Source: an uncultured Sutterella sp. (GTDB lineage Bacteria > Pseudomonadota > Gammaproteobacteria > Burkholderiales > Burkholderiaceae_F). Taken from it: 64,000 bases of DNA. The position numbers and the translations under genes were made by a program. This document shows positions 8,473-17,544 of the stretch, piece by piece; position 1 is the first letter of the stretch, and each line of letters starts with the position of its first letter. Under the pieces are notes generated by a model. The model worked only from the letters and a program-made list of their open reading frames with translations, was not told the origin of the DNA and searched no databases. The stretch spans positions 1 to 64,000 of the forward strand of contig CAJLHF010000008.1 in assembly GCA_905206365.1 (NCBI GenBank). Reading direction: 5' to 3'.

Positions 8473-9462
8473 TCAGGTGCTCTCGAACGATCCACGCGAG
8501 AGAGCGCCGAGCCGTGCGGCGACGGATGCACTCACGTCGTCGCGCCAACTCGGGCAAAACGCGTTTGCTCGGATGCCGAGCCGCGCCTCGAGATCCCGAA
8601 GCGCAAGCCGGCAATTTTCCGGCCGCTCCAGGTCGAAAAGCCGAACGCCCTGCATCCCTCGCGCGGCTTCGAGAAAAATTTCCGCCTGTTCGGGCGCGAT
8701 TTCCGCCGCACGCCGGAGGACAAACTGCGCCCAGCCGAAGCGGCTCACGCAGGCGCCGCTCTGACCGAAATGAAAAACGCCGCACATGCAGCTGGTGACC
8801 TCGGCATGTCCGCAAAGCGCCACCGAGAGGCGCGCGGCCGCATCGTACGAGGTGGGCCGTCCCCACTGATTGCGCCGCATGACAATGCGCTTTCCGGCAA
8901 GCGCCTGATCGAGCACCCGAACGACAAAGTCGTTCCCCGCACCGTGAAGCCATCCGATACGAACAATCCAATAACGCGCGCCCGAACACTCGATGCGCGC
9001 CTCGCCGAGCGCTTTGCTTCGGCCGTACGCGCCCGCGGGGTGCCGGGGGTCGCTTTCGCGATGGGACTTGAGGCCGCCTCCCGAAAACACGTAGTCCGTC
9101 GAAAAATGTACGAGCCGCGCCCCGAAGCGCGCCGCACAGGCGGCAAGCACCGCCGGTCCCTCGACGTTCGCCCGTCGAAGCGCTTCGGGATCGAGCGGTG
9201 CGCGCGCGACATCCGTATAAGCTGCCGCATTCACAATGACGTCGGGGCGAAGCTCGGCGACCGTCTCTTGCACCCCCTCGGCATCCGCAATATCGAGCTC
9301 CGCGCGCGTGCGGTCGTGGACAAGAAACCCCGCCGCCCGCAAGCGTTTCACGACAGCCGACCCCAGACGGCCGTTCGCACCCGTCACGAGAATGCTACGC
9401 GGCCGGTCTTCGAGCGCGAGGGCGAAGCCCTCGTTGATATGGATCTTCGTACTCACAACCAT
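8473..9462 (-). CDS. RmlD-like NAD(P)-dependent sugar-nucleotide reductase
   Basis: This 329-residue extended SDR resembles dTDP-4-dehydrorhamnose reductase (RmlD). It has TGANGRLG (27-34), an NAAAYTDV block, STDYVFSG and catalytic Y146/K150 (YGRSK). The ATG at 9462 overlaps the uvrA stop region by 10 bases, so the two are probably co-transcribed. The open frame extends far into uvrA but that part is a shadow. No rmlA, rmlB or rmlC is nearby, so its substrate is uncertain; other family members act on methionine adenosyltransferase regulation or other 4-keto sugars. Confidence 0.85.
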   Translation of the reverse strand: MVVSTKIHINEGFALALEDRPRSILVTGANGRLGSAVVKRLRAAGFLVHDRTRAELDIADAEGVQETVAELRPDVIVNAAAYTDVARAPLDPEALRRANVEGPAVLAACAARFGARLVHFSTDYVFSGGGLKSHRESDPRHPAGAYGRSKALGEARIECSGARYWIVRIGWLHGAGNDFVVRVLDQALAGKRIVMRRNQWGRPTSYDAAARLSVALCGHAEVTSCMCGVFHFGQSGACVSRFGWAQFVLRRAAEIAPEQAEIFLEAARGMQGVRLFDLERPENCRLALRDLEARLGIRANAFCPSWRDDVSASVAARLGALSRGSFEST

Positions 9463-12263
9463 GGCCCCGTCACACTTTCGGGATCGCACGAGAGCTCGGC
9501 GGGTGTTCCTTCGGCCACGATGCGTCCGCCCGCTTCGCCCCCTGCGGGCCCCAGATCGACCATCCAATCGGCCGTCCGCATGATCTCGACGTTGTGTTCG
9601 ACGACGAGCACCGTATTGCCCTGCGCGGTCAAACGGCGCAGTACCCCGAGGAGCTCCTCGACATCCGCAAAATGCAAACCCGTTGTCGGCTCGTCGAGCA
9701 CGTAGAATGTCCGCCCCGTCTCGATCCGAGCCAGTTCCGCGGCGAGCTTCACCCGTTGCGCTTCCCCGCCCGAAAGCGTGGCGGCGCTTTGCCCGAGACG
9801 AACGTATCCGAGTCCCACGTCGCGAAGCGCCTGCAGACGACGCTCGATCTGCGGGTGGTTGTGAAAGAGCTCCGATGCTTCTGCAACCGTCATGCGCAAC
9901 ACGTCCCCGATGCTTCGCCCCTTGAAGCGGCACTCGAGCGTCTCGCGGTTGTAGCGCTCGCCTCCGCAGACCTCGCAGGTGACATACACATCGGGCAGAA
10001 ACTGCATCTCCACCCGCACGACACCATCGCCCTGACACGCCTCGCACCGGCCGCCCTTCGTATTGAAGCTGAACCGTCCGGGACCGTACCCGCGCTCGCG
10101 CGCAGTTTGCGTCTGTGCGAACACCTCGCGGATCAAACCGAAGAGCCCCGTGTAGGTAGCGGGGTTCGAGCGCGGCGTGCGCCCGATCGGGCTCTGATCG
10201 ACCACTACGACCTTGTCGATCTGCTCCGCGCCGAGCAGATCGGCGTAAGGCAGGGGAACGCGTTTTCCGCCCTGAAGTCGGGCGAAGAGTGCGGGCAGCA
10301 GCGTGTCGTTCACGAGTGACGATTTGCCGGAACCCGAAGGGCCCGACACCACCGTGAGGCACCCGAGCGGCACCCGCAGGGTTGCGTTCTTCAGGTTGTG
10401 CCCGCGCGCGCCCCGAAGTTCGAGCCACGCGCGATCGGCGGCGCGCGCATCGATCGGGGGACGGCCCGGTACGGTGTGCTCCCTGCGCAGATAGCGCCCC
10501 GTAACGGAGCGCTCGCTGCGGGCGAGATCCTCGGCCCGTCCTTCGGCCAGAACATATCCGCCCGCTTCGCCCGCGCCCGGCCCGAGGTCGACGATCCAGT
10601 CGGCCGCCCGCATGATGTCTTCGTCGTGCTCGACGACAAGTACCGTATTTCCGATATCGCGCAGGTCTTCGAGCGTGCGAATGAGTCGCGCGTTGTCGAC
10701 GGGATGAAGCCCGATGCTCGGCTCGTCGAGCACGTAAAGAAGTCCCGTCAGTCCCGAGCCGAGAAGCCCTGCAAGGCGAATGCGCTGATGCTCGCCCCCC
10801 GAGAGAGTTTCGATGCGACGACCGAGCGTCAAATAGCCGACGCCGACATTTTGCAGGAATTCGAGCCGCACTCGCACGGCCTCCAGCAACCGCTCGGCGA
10901 CGAGCCGTTTCGATTCCGGAAGCGAAAGACTTTGAAAATAGTCGGCGAGATCCGCCAGCGGCATGTTCAAAAGGTCGGCAAGCGACTTCGCATCGGGCAT
11001 ATCGCCGAGCCGCACGTTGCGGGCCGTACGCCCCAAGCCGCTGCCGCCGCATTCCGGACACACGCACAGGCCCCGATAGCGATCGAGCGCTCGAGCGAGC
11101 GGACTCTCCTCGTCGCCCCGGAGACGCTCAAGCTCACCGAGCACGCCGTGAAAAGGCGGATCGAGCGCGAGCATTTCGGGGCAACCGAGAAGGATCCCCC
11201 GCCGAACCTCAGTGCTCAGCGATTTCCAAGGCGCCTCGAGCGATGCTCCGAGCGCACGGGCTGCGGGCGCAATCCGAGCAAAATTTTCCGCTTGTTCCTT
11301 CCCCCAACCCTCAAGCGCCCCCTGCGAGATCGAAAGCTCGTCCGAGACGAGCACGCGATCCGGATCGAAGGCTTCGACCGAACCCGTACCGCCGCAGGTC
11401 GGGCAGGCCCCCCGAGGGGTGTTGGGCGAAAAGAGATCGGGCTCCAGAACGCCCGCTGTATAGTCGCACAGAGGGCAGGCGTTTTTCGACGAAAAATCCT
11501 CCGTTTCCCCGGAATCCATGTCCGCGATACGGACCCTACCGTCGGCGAGATCAAGCGCCGTCTCCACGCTTTCCGCAAGGCGCTCGCGTTGATCGGCGCG
11601 AAGCCTCAGGCGGTCGACGACCACCTCGACGGCGCCGCTCGTCTCGGGGAGCGTTTCCGGAAGAGCCTCGAACGTTTCGACGACGCCCTCGATGCGAAAA
11701 CGTATGAAGCCCGCTCTCAACCCCTCGGTCACGACCTCACGGAGGTTGCGTCCGGGCGGAAGCGGAGCGAGCACCATGAGTTTCGATCCTTCGGGACGAC
11801 GCAACGTCGCTTCGACGATACCCGCCACCGATTCGGCCTTGAGCGCGCGTCCGTGTACAGGACAAAACGGCGTGCCGACCCGAGCAAAGAGAACCCGCAG
11901 GTAGTCGACGATTTCGGTGGCCGTACCGACGTTCGAGCGGGGGTTTGAACCAGCCGTTTTCTGCTCGATCGAAATGACGGGGGAAAGCCCCGTGATTTCG
12001 TCGACGTCGGCCCGCGGCAAAAGTGCCATGACCTGCCGCGCGTATGTCGAGAGACTTTCCACGTAGCGACGCTGACCTTCAGCGCAGATCGTGTCGAACG
12101 CAAGCGAACTCTTGCCCGAGCCAGAAACGCCCGTGATCACGACGAGACGACCTCTCGGCAAATCAAGCGAGATGTTTTTCAGGTTGTGCGTTCGGGCACC
12201 CCGAATACGGATCGTTTCGAGGGCGCCCCGCTCCGCCCGTTCTCCGACTTTGGTTGCCACCAT
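9453..12263 (-). CDS. uvrA: Excinuclease ABC subunit A
   Basis: This 936-residue damage-sensing ATPase of nucleotide excision repair is close to E. coli length (940). It contains two ABC modules with Walker A motifs GVSGSGKS (45-52) and GPSGSGKS in the second half, two LSGGE signatures (LSGGEHQRIR and LSGGEAQRVK), and zinc-binding CPLC...CPTC and CEAC...CEVC modules. The first zinc site near CPVHG is less regular. It is divergent from the MFS gene and followed by the RmlD-like gene. No clear LexA box (CTGT-N8-ACAG) is visible in the upstream gap. Confidence 0.97.
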   Translation of the reverse strand: MVATKVGERAERGALETIRIRGARTHNLKNISLDLPRGRLVVITGVSGSGKSSLAFDTICAEGQRRYVESLSTYARQVMALLPRADVDEITGLSPVISIEQKTAGSNPRSNVGTATEIVDYLRVLFARVGTPFCPVHGRALKAESVAGIVEATLRRPEGSKLMVLAPLPPGRNLREVVTEGLRAGFIRFRIEGVVETFEALPETLPETSGAVEVVVDRLRLRADQRERLAESVETALDLADGRVRIADMDSGETEDFSSKNACPLCDYTAGVLEPDLFSPNTPRGACPTCGGTGSVEAFDPDRVLVSDELSISQGALEGWGKEQAENFARIAPAARALGASLEAPWKSLSTEVRRGILLGCPEMLALDPPFHGVLGELERLRGDEESPLARALDRYRGLCVCPECGGSGLGRTARNVRLGDMPDAKSLADLLNMPLADLADYFQSLSLPESKRLVAERLLEAVRVRLEFLQNVGVGYLTLGRRIETLSGGEHQRIRLAGLLGSGLTGLLYVLDEPSIGLHPVDNARLIRTLEDLRDIGNTVLVVEHDEDIMRAADWIVDLGPGAGEAGGYVLAEGRAEDLARSERSVTGRYLRREHTVPGRPPIDARAADRAWLELRGARGHNLKNATLRVPLGCLTVVSGPSGSGKSSLVNDTLLPALFARLQGGKRVPLPYADLLGAEQIDKVVVVDQSPIGRTPRSNPATYTGLFGLIREVFAQTQTARERGYGPGRFSFNTKGGRCEACQGDGVVRVEMQFLPDVYVTCEVCGGERYNRETLECRFKGRSIGDVLRMTVAEASELFHNHPQIERRLQALRDVGLGYVRLGQSAATLSGGEAQRVKLAAELARIETGRTFYVLDEPTTGLHFADVEELLGVLRRLTAQGNTVLVVEHNVEIMRTADWMVDLGPAGGEAGGRIVAEGTPAELSCDPESVTGPWL

Positions 12264-12322
12264 GGCCTGCCACCCCGTTTTCCCGCGCGGCGGGAGTTAA
12301 GCTCCGGGCCAAGATTGCCCGC

Positions 12323-12328
12323 TAGACT
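12323..12328 (+). promoter_or_regulatory. Candidate -10 element of the MFS gene
   Basis: CGC-TAGACT in the uvrA/MFS gap, 131 bases before the MFS start. It is identical over nine bases to the elements before galE and ptsN. No good -35 is visible. Confidence 0.35.
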
Positions 12329-12458
12329 GCCCCGACATTGTACCGAGAGCACCTTCCGAACCGTTTATCTCACGACTTGTGTGTTTGCACGACCGCCCGG
12401 GACCCGAACACTCCGTCGCTCTCGGTACCCGAACAAAAAAATCAACAAGGAGTCCTCC

Positions 12459-13688
12459 ATGGGTCAATCCCCCACTCACGCCGACGCCCGCATGACACCT
12501 CAAGAGAAGAAGTCGAGTCTCTCGCTCGCGAGTATTTTCGCGCTACGCATGCTCGGACTTTTCGTCATTCTTCCCGTATTTGCGGTGTACGCACGACAGT
12601 TGCCGGGCGGCGAAAGCGAATTTCTCGTCGGGCTCACGCTCGGGATCTACGGGCTCACGCAGGGGATACTCCAGATTCCCTTCGGCGTCGCGTCGGATCG
12701 CTACGGACGCACGCCCGTCATCGTCGCAGGTCTGCTCATTTTTGCCGCGGGAAGCTTTCTCGCCGCCGCGGGCGACACGATCTGGACCGTCATGTTCGGG
12801 CGCGCCCTTCAGGGCGCGGGCGCCATTTCCGCGGCCGTCACGGCCTTCATTTCGGACTCCGTACGCGAGCGCGTGATCACGAAGGCGATGGCCTTCGTCG
12901 GCGCCTCGATTGGGCTCACGTTCGCACTTTCGCTCGTGATCGCACCACCCCTCACGGAGCTCGTCGGCGTTTCGGGGCTCTTTGCGATAACGGGCATTCT
13001 GGCGCTTATTGCGGTGCTCGTCGTCAAGTTCGTCGTTCCACCCGCCCCGAAGTCGGTCGCGGCTGATGCGGGCGCACATCAGCCCTGGCAGAAGATTCTC
13101 TTCGAGTCGCAACTCCTGCGCCTCAACATCGGCATCTTCGTTTTGCACGCGGTGCTGACGGCAGTCTTCGTCGTCGTGCCGACGCGACTCGAATCGATGG
13201 GGTTGCCGGTCCTTCACCACTGGTACATCTATCTTCCCGCCGTGCTCGTCGGCTTTGCCGCGATGATGAAGCCCATCGGTTGGGCGGAGCGCAACCGCAA
13301 GGTAACGGTGCTCGTTCGTCGCACGATTGTTCTCATGGGCATAGTCTTCGCGCTCATGATCTTCCTCATGCACTCCGTTTGGGAAATCGCCTTCCTGCTC
13401 GCGCTTTTTTTCGCGTGCTTCAACATTCTCGAAGCCACGCTTCCCGGGATGATCTCGCGCGCCGCTCCCAAGGCGGACAAGGGGCTTGCACTCGGCATCT
13501 ACAACACGACGCAGAACATCGGCCTTTTCGTGGGCGGAGCCGCGGGCGGAGCCGTGAGTCAACATTTCTCCGCGGAGGCCGTATTCGCTCTGGCCACATT
13601 TGCTATGCTCCTCTGGCTCGTCAGTGCTTGTGGCCTCAGTGAACCAGCCTCCAAAACGCACGAAGCGGGCGAAGCCTTAACCGTTTAA
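12459..13688 (+). CDS. MFS transporter, 12-helix (YajR-like drug/proton antiporter type)
   Basis: This 409-residue inner-membrane protein has about 12 hydrophobic segments. The MFS loop 2-3 signature appears as GVASDRYGRTPVI. Helix 1 begins at LASIFALRMLGLFVILPVFAV, typical of the DHA1/YajR branch. The start at 12459 has AAGGAG 7 bases upstream; the open frame reaches further upstream without family similarity. The order uvrA-MFS-ssb recurs in Burkholderiales. The substrate is unknown. ssb follows after 32 bases and may be partly co-transcribed. Confidence 0.9.
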   Translation: MGQSPTHADARMTPQEKKSSLSLASIFALRMLGLFVILPVFAVYARQLPGGESEFLVGLTLGIYGLTQGILQIPFGVASDRYGRTPVIVAGLLIFAAGSFLAAAGDTIWTVMFGRALQGAGAISAAVTAFISDSVRERVITKAMAFVGASIGLTFALSLVIAPPLTELVGVSGLFAITGILALIAVLVVKFVVPPAPKSVAADAGAHQPWQKILFESQLLRLNIGIFVLHAVLTAVFVVVPTRLESMGLPVLHHWYIYLPAVLVGFAAMMKPIGWAERNRKVTVLVRRTIVLMGIVFALMIFLMHSVWEIAFLLALFFACFNILEATLPGMISRAAPKADKGLALGIYNTTQNIGLFVGGAAGGAVSQHFSAEAVFALATFAMLLWLVSACGLSEPASKTHEAGEALTV

Positions 13689-13720
13689 GTGTACGTAACT
13701 CTATTTTTTGGATTTGAATC

Positions 13721-14233
13721 ATGGCTTCCGTCAACAAGGTCATTCTTCTCGGCAACCTCGGTGCCGACCCCGATGTCCGCTACACTGCGGACGGCAACCG
13801 TGCCATCGCCACGCTTTCGCTCGCGACCACGCGTCGCTATCGCAACGCCGAAGGTCAGCCGGTTTCCGAAACGGAATGGCACCGCGTTGTTCTCTTCGGT
13901 CGCACGGCCGAAATCGCCAAGGACTACCTCCACAAGGGCAGCCCCGCCTACATCGAAGGCCGTCTGCGCACGCGCAAGTGGACCGACCAGCAGGGTCAGG
14001 ACCGCTACACGACGGAAATCGTGGGCGATACGCTCCAGCTCCTCGGCGGGCGCAACCAGTCGTACGGCGACGCTCCGATGGGTAACGGAGACTTTGATAC
14101 GGGCCCGCGTCCGACCCCGGCCGCCCGACCGCAGAGTCAGACCGCGCGTCCTCAGCCCGCTCCCGTCGCGCAACCCGCGTCGAGCGCCACGTCCTCACCC
14201 ATCGACGACATCGGCGAAGACGTTCCGTTCTGA
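13721..14233 (+). CDS. ssb: Single-stranded DNA-binding protein
   Basis: This 170-residue protein has an OB fold over residues 1-110 (NKVILLGNLGADP, TEWHRVVLFGRTAEI, YIEGRLRTRKW), a Pro/Gln/Ala-rich linker and the acidic interaction tail DDIGEDVPF. It coats ssDNA during replication and repair and recruits partner proteins through the tail. It sits head-to-head with uvrA across the MFS gene. The Shine-Dalgarno is weak, and no SOS box is visible upstream. Confidence 0.97.
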   Translation: MASVNKVILLGNLGADPDVRYTADGNRAIATLSLATTRRYRNAEGQPVSETEWHRVVLFGRTAEIAKDYLHKGSPAYIEGRLRTRKWTDQQGQDRYTTEIVGDTLQLLGGRNQSYGDAPMGNGDFDTGPRPTPAARPQSQTARPQPAPVAQPASSATSSPIDDIGEDVPF

Positions 14234-14283
14234 TGCGTTCGGGCCGCCGTAAGGCAGCCTCTCCAGTTGCGCGAACCCCGTGA

Positions 14284-14320
14284 AAAAGGCCCGACGCTAG
14301 GCGTCGGGCCTTTTGTTTTT
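14284..14320. terminator. Bidirectional terminator between ssb and macB permease
   Basis: A perfect 14-bp stem (14284-14297 with 14301-14314) with a TAG loop has A-rich and T-rich flanks. It serves ssb on the plus strand (T4GT5) and probably the efflux operon on the minus strand. Confidence 0.9.
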
Positions 14321-14335
14321 CCTGATTGTGCGGGA

Positions 14336-15544
14336 TTATTCGTGTCGAACAGCTTCAATCGGGTCGAGCTTCGCCGCGCGCCTCGCAGGGAAGAACCCAA
14401 ACACCACGCCCGTTGCGGCCGAAACCGTAAAGGCGAGGATGTTGATGCCCGGATCGAACATGAAGGGCACGTCCATGAGTACGGCGAGTGCTTGCGACGC
14501 GCCGAAGGCGAGCAACACGCCGATCAAGCCGCCCAAGCACCCAAGCATGAGTGCTTCGATCAGGAACTGCATCAACACTTCGCGACCGAGCGCGCCGATG
14601 GCCAGTCGAATACCGATTTCACGCGTACGCTCCGTCACCGACACGAGCATGATATTCATGATGCCGATGCCGCCCACAAGCAGACTGACCGCCGCCACGG
14701 CCGCAAGCAGCGTCGTCATGATCTGCGTCGTCGAAGCGACCTTCGCCGCGATTTCCGCTGTGTCCATGATCGTGAAGTTGTCGTCGTCCCCGACGGAAAG
14801 CGACCGACGTTCGCGCATGAGGTCGCGGATAGCGCTCTTCAGGCGCTCGCGGTCCGATTCGGCGTTCATGCGAATCATAAGCGCGGAAACACGTGATTCG
14901 CCGAGCAGGCGGCGTTGCACGGTTTTGAGCGGCATCACGACGAGATCGTCCTGGTCGCCCCCCATCGCCGCCGTGCCTTTAGTTTTCAAAAGCCCCACAA
15001 TACGGCAGGAAAAGCTCCCCGTTCTCAGGTTTTCACCCACGACATCGGCGTTCGCGCCGAAAAGCTCGCGGCGGATCGTGCCACCGATCACGCAGACGGC
15101 CGCCCCCGAGCGCTCTTCGGCCTCTTCGAAGTAGCGCCCCGATTCGAGCTCGCGGTTGTCGATCGAAAAATAGTGGTTGTCCGTGCCGACGACGCTCGTC
15201 GACCAGTTGCGACCGTTCGCAACGATCGTCATCGACTTCGAGGTCTGCGGCGCCACCGCTTCGACACCCGCAAGTTGCGACATGAGTGCCTCGGCGTCCT
15301 CGACCTTGAAGTCGGGGGCACCGACCTTCTGCCCCGGCCCGAGACGCATCCCCGGGCGCAGCATGATCTGGTTGTTCCCGAAGGACTCGATCTGCGTTCG
15401 GATGGCATCCGAGGCGCCGTTGCCGACCGTCACCATCGTGATCACGGCGGCAACCCCTATCACGACGCCCAACACCGTCAGGAGACTGCGCATCGGATTA
15501 CGCCAAATCTGACGCATGGCGAGCAAGAAAGCATTCCAAATCAT
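14336..15544 (-). CDS. macB: MacB-family ABC transporter permease
   Basis: This 402-residue permease has one N-terminal membrane helix (about 20-42), a large periplasmic domain (about 45-275) and three C-terminal helices, the MacB/FtsX topology. It opens with AMRQIWRNPMRSLLTVLGVVIG, typical of MacB. In E. coli the ATPase and permease are one polypeptide; here the ATPase is the separate upstream gene, overlapping by 4 bases. With the adaptor and the TolC-like protein it should form a tripartite exporter for macrolides, peptides or other envelope-toxic substrates. The substrate is unknown. Confidence 0.92.
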   Translation of the reverse strand: MIWNAFLLAMRQIWRNPMRSLLTVLGVVIGVAAVITMVTVGNGASDAIRTQIESFGNNQIMLRPGMRLGPGQKVGAPDFKVEDAEALMSQLAGVEAVAPQTSKSMTIVANGRNWSTSVVGTDNHYFSIDNRELESGRYFEEAEERSGAAVCVIGGTIRRELFGANADVVGENLRTGSFSCRIVGLLKTKGTAAMGGDQDDLVVMPLKTVQRRLLGESRVSALMIRMNAESDRERLKSAIRDLMRERRSLSVGDDDNFTIMDTAEIAAKVASTTQIMTTLLAAVAAVSLLVGGIGIMNIMLVSVTERTREIGIRLAIGALGREVLMQFLIEALMLGCLGGLIGVLLAFGASQALAVLMDVPFMFDPGINILAFTVSAATGVVFGFFPARRAAKLDPIEAVRHE

Positions 15545-16236
15545 GCCGTCCTCCGATGGTCATCCCGAATCAAATACCCGTCCTTGAATACGATATGGCG
15601 GTGCGCGTATTCGGCCATGTCGGGCTCGTGAGTCACGAGCGCGACCGTAATGCCGTCCTCGGCGTTCAACTGCGAGAGCAACTCCATGATTTCGATGCTT
15701 CGGGCGCTGTCGAGACTGCCCGTCGGCTCGTCGGCGAGCAAGAGTTTCGGTCGGATCACGATGGCGCGCGCGATCGCCACGCGTTGCTGTTGCCCGCCCG
15801 AGAGTTCCGCGGGCGTGTGGTGTGCCCAGTTCGCCAACCCTACGCGCTCGAGTGCGGCCATGGCGAGTTCCCGCCGTTCCCGCCCAGGAAGGCCTCGGTA
15901 GAGAAGCGGCAGCTCGACGTTTTCAAGTGCGGTCGTACGCGCGAGCAAGTTGAAGCCTTGAAAAACGAATCCGAGGAACTTCCGGCGCAGGAGCGCCCGT
16001 TCGTCGGTCGAAAGCTTCTCGACGTGCAACCCCGAAAAGAGGTACTCGCCCCACGAAGGGCGGTCGAGCGCCCCGATGATGTTCATGACGGTCGACTTAC
16101 CCGAGCCCGAGGGGCCCATGATGGCCACGAACTCGCCTTCGTTGATCGTCAGATCGATGTCGTGAAGGGCCACAAAGGCGGCTTCGCCCGTGCCGTAGCG
16201 CTTCCCGATGCCTCGCAGTTCGATGAGCGGCGTCAT
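15541..16236 (-). CDS. MacB-type ABC transporter ATPase
   Basis: This 231-residue ATPase of the LolD/MacB class has Walker A GPSGSGKST at 41-49, the signature LSGGQQQR near 146 and Walker B LLLADEPTGSLD. Its stop overlaps the start of the permease (ATGA). It powers the mechanotransmission cycle of the efflux complex. It lies 15 bases after the adaptor gene. A general LolD-like role is less likely because of the operon context. Confidence 0.93.
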   Translation of the reverse strand: MTPLIELRGIGKRYGTGEAAFVALHDIDLTINEGEFVAIMGPSGSGKSTVMNIIGALDRPSWGEYLFSGLHVEKLSTDERALLRRKFLGFVFQGFNLLARTTALENVELPLLYRGLPGRERRELAMAALERVGLANWAHHTPAELSGGQQQRVAIARAIVIRPKLLLADEPTGSLDSARSIEIMELLSQLNAEDGITVALVTHEPDMAEYAHRHIVFKDGYLIRDDHRRTA

Positions 16237-16251
16237 CTCCGGTCGCCTCCG

Positions 16252-17544
16252 TTACTTCGCAGCGGCACGGCGCTGATCGACCACCACGGCGTCGCCTTCG
16301 GCCAATTCACCCGAAACGATTTCGGTACGGGCGCCGTCCGTCAGCCCCGTCGTCACCTGTACGGGGACGGCCTGACCGTTTCGGAGCACATACACCGTCC
16401 GCTCGGTTTCACCGTGCTGTGTCACGTCCTTCGCGCTCTTGGTGCCGCCGTCGTGGGGACCGCGCATCATCATGGCCGACATGCCCGAGGGGGCCGCCTT
16501 TTCAGCGCGCGGCGTGAAGCGCAGCGCCGAATTCGGCACGAGCAGAACGTCCGACTTCTCGGCGGTGAGAATCGTGGCCGAAGCCGTCATGCCCGGGCGC
16601 AAAAGGAGGTCCGAATTATCGACGTTCAGGTACGTTGTATAGGTGACGACGTTTTCGGTTTCGGTCGAACCGAAAGCCACCTTCTTCAATTCGGCGGGGA
16701 AACGACGGTTCGGGTACGAGCTCACCGTGAAATACGCGATTTGCCCCGTCTTCACGACCCCGATGTCCGCCTCGTCGACGTCGACGCGCAATTCAAGCTC
16801 ACGCAGATCCGTCGCGAGCGTGAGAAGTTCGACGGCCTGAAGGCTCGCCGCAACGGCATAGCCCGGTTCGACCGAACGCGCAAGGACGACCCCGTTGATG
16901 GGCGATTTGATCTGCGCCTTTTCAAGGTCGGTTTGCGCGGTTGCAAGCGAGGCTTGCGCGTCGTCGATCGCGGCGCGGGCCACGTCCACCGAGGCGCTCG
17001 CCGTCTTGACGACCGCCTGCTGCTGGTCCAAATCGGCCGCCGACGGCATCTTGCCTTCGGAGAGTCGGTTGAGTTCCTTCATGCGCTTGTAGCGAAGTTC
17101 GGCTTCGTTGAGCGTCGCCCGGCTTTCCGCGAGTTGCGCCTTGGCGCTCGTCAGGCTCGCACGCGCGCTCGCCACTTTCGCTTCAAGGTTGCGGGTGTCG
17201 AGTTCGATTAGCGTTTGACCCTCGACGACTTTATCGTTCACGTCAACGTTCACCTGCCGGACGATCCCCGAGAGCTCGGAGCCGAGCGTCACGGTACGCA
17301 TCGGATTGAGCGTACCGTCTGCGGAAACGGTCACGGAGAGGTTGCCGCGCTCGACCGTTTCGGTGACGTAGGAAGGTCCGGAACCCTCGTCCATCGACGC
17401 GTACCAATACCAGCCGCCCGCACCCGCAAGGGCGACCGCCGCCCCCCAGATCGCCGCGCGCACGTACCAAGGCCGACGGCGTCCGTCGTCGAGCAACTCG
17501 CGGGCGGTTTTCGTTTGATTTTCCTTTTCGGTCATGGTTCTCAT
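16252..17544 (-). CDS. macA: MacA-like periplasmic adaptor (membrane-fusion protein)
   Basis: This 430-residue HlyD/RND-type adaptor has a cytoplasmic N-tail, a membrane anchor (about 31-48), a lipoyl/barrel-sandwich domain and an alpha-helical hairpin (about 125-205, rich in Ala/Glu/Leu), then beta-barrel and membrane-proximal domains. It bridges the MacB-type pump and the TolC-like channel. The ATG at 17544 overlaps the upstream TGA by 4 bases, supporting this start; a second Met three codons on is possible. The His/Met-containing stretch around MSAMMMRGPHDGG in the C-terminal half is unusual. Confidence 0.92.
   Translation of the reverse strand: MRTMTEKENQTKTARELLDDGRRRPWYVRAAIWGAAVALAGAGGWYWYASMDEGSGPSYVTETVERGNLSVTVSADGTLNPMRTVTLGSELSGIVRQVNVDVNDKVVEGQTLIELDTRNLEAKVASARASLTSAKAQLAESRATLNEAELRYKRMKELNRLSEGKMPSAADLDQQQAVVKTASASVDVARAAIDDAQASLATAQTDLEKAQIKSPINGVVLARSVEPGYAVAASLQAVELLTLATDLRELELRVDVDEADIGVVKTGQIAYFTVSSYPNRRFPAELKKVAFGSTETENVVTYTTYLNVDNSDLLLRPGMTASATILTAEKSDVLLVPNSALRFTPRAEKAAPSGMSAMMMRGPHDGGTKSAKDVTQHGETERTVYVLRNGQAVPVQVTTGLTDGARTEIVSGELAEGDAVVVDQRRAAAK

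Noticed and set aside
12264..12458. Possible SOS box between uvrA and the MFS gene
   Set aside because: I looked for CTGT-N8-ACAG on both strands and found no acceptable match.
14336..16236. MacB split into ATPase and permease as a possible frameshift
   Set aside because: The two frames meet in a clean ATGA overlap with normal termini, as in other two-gene MacB-like systems, so this is not a sequencing or mutational break.
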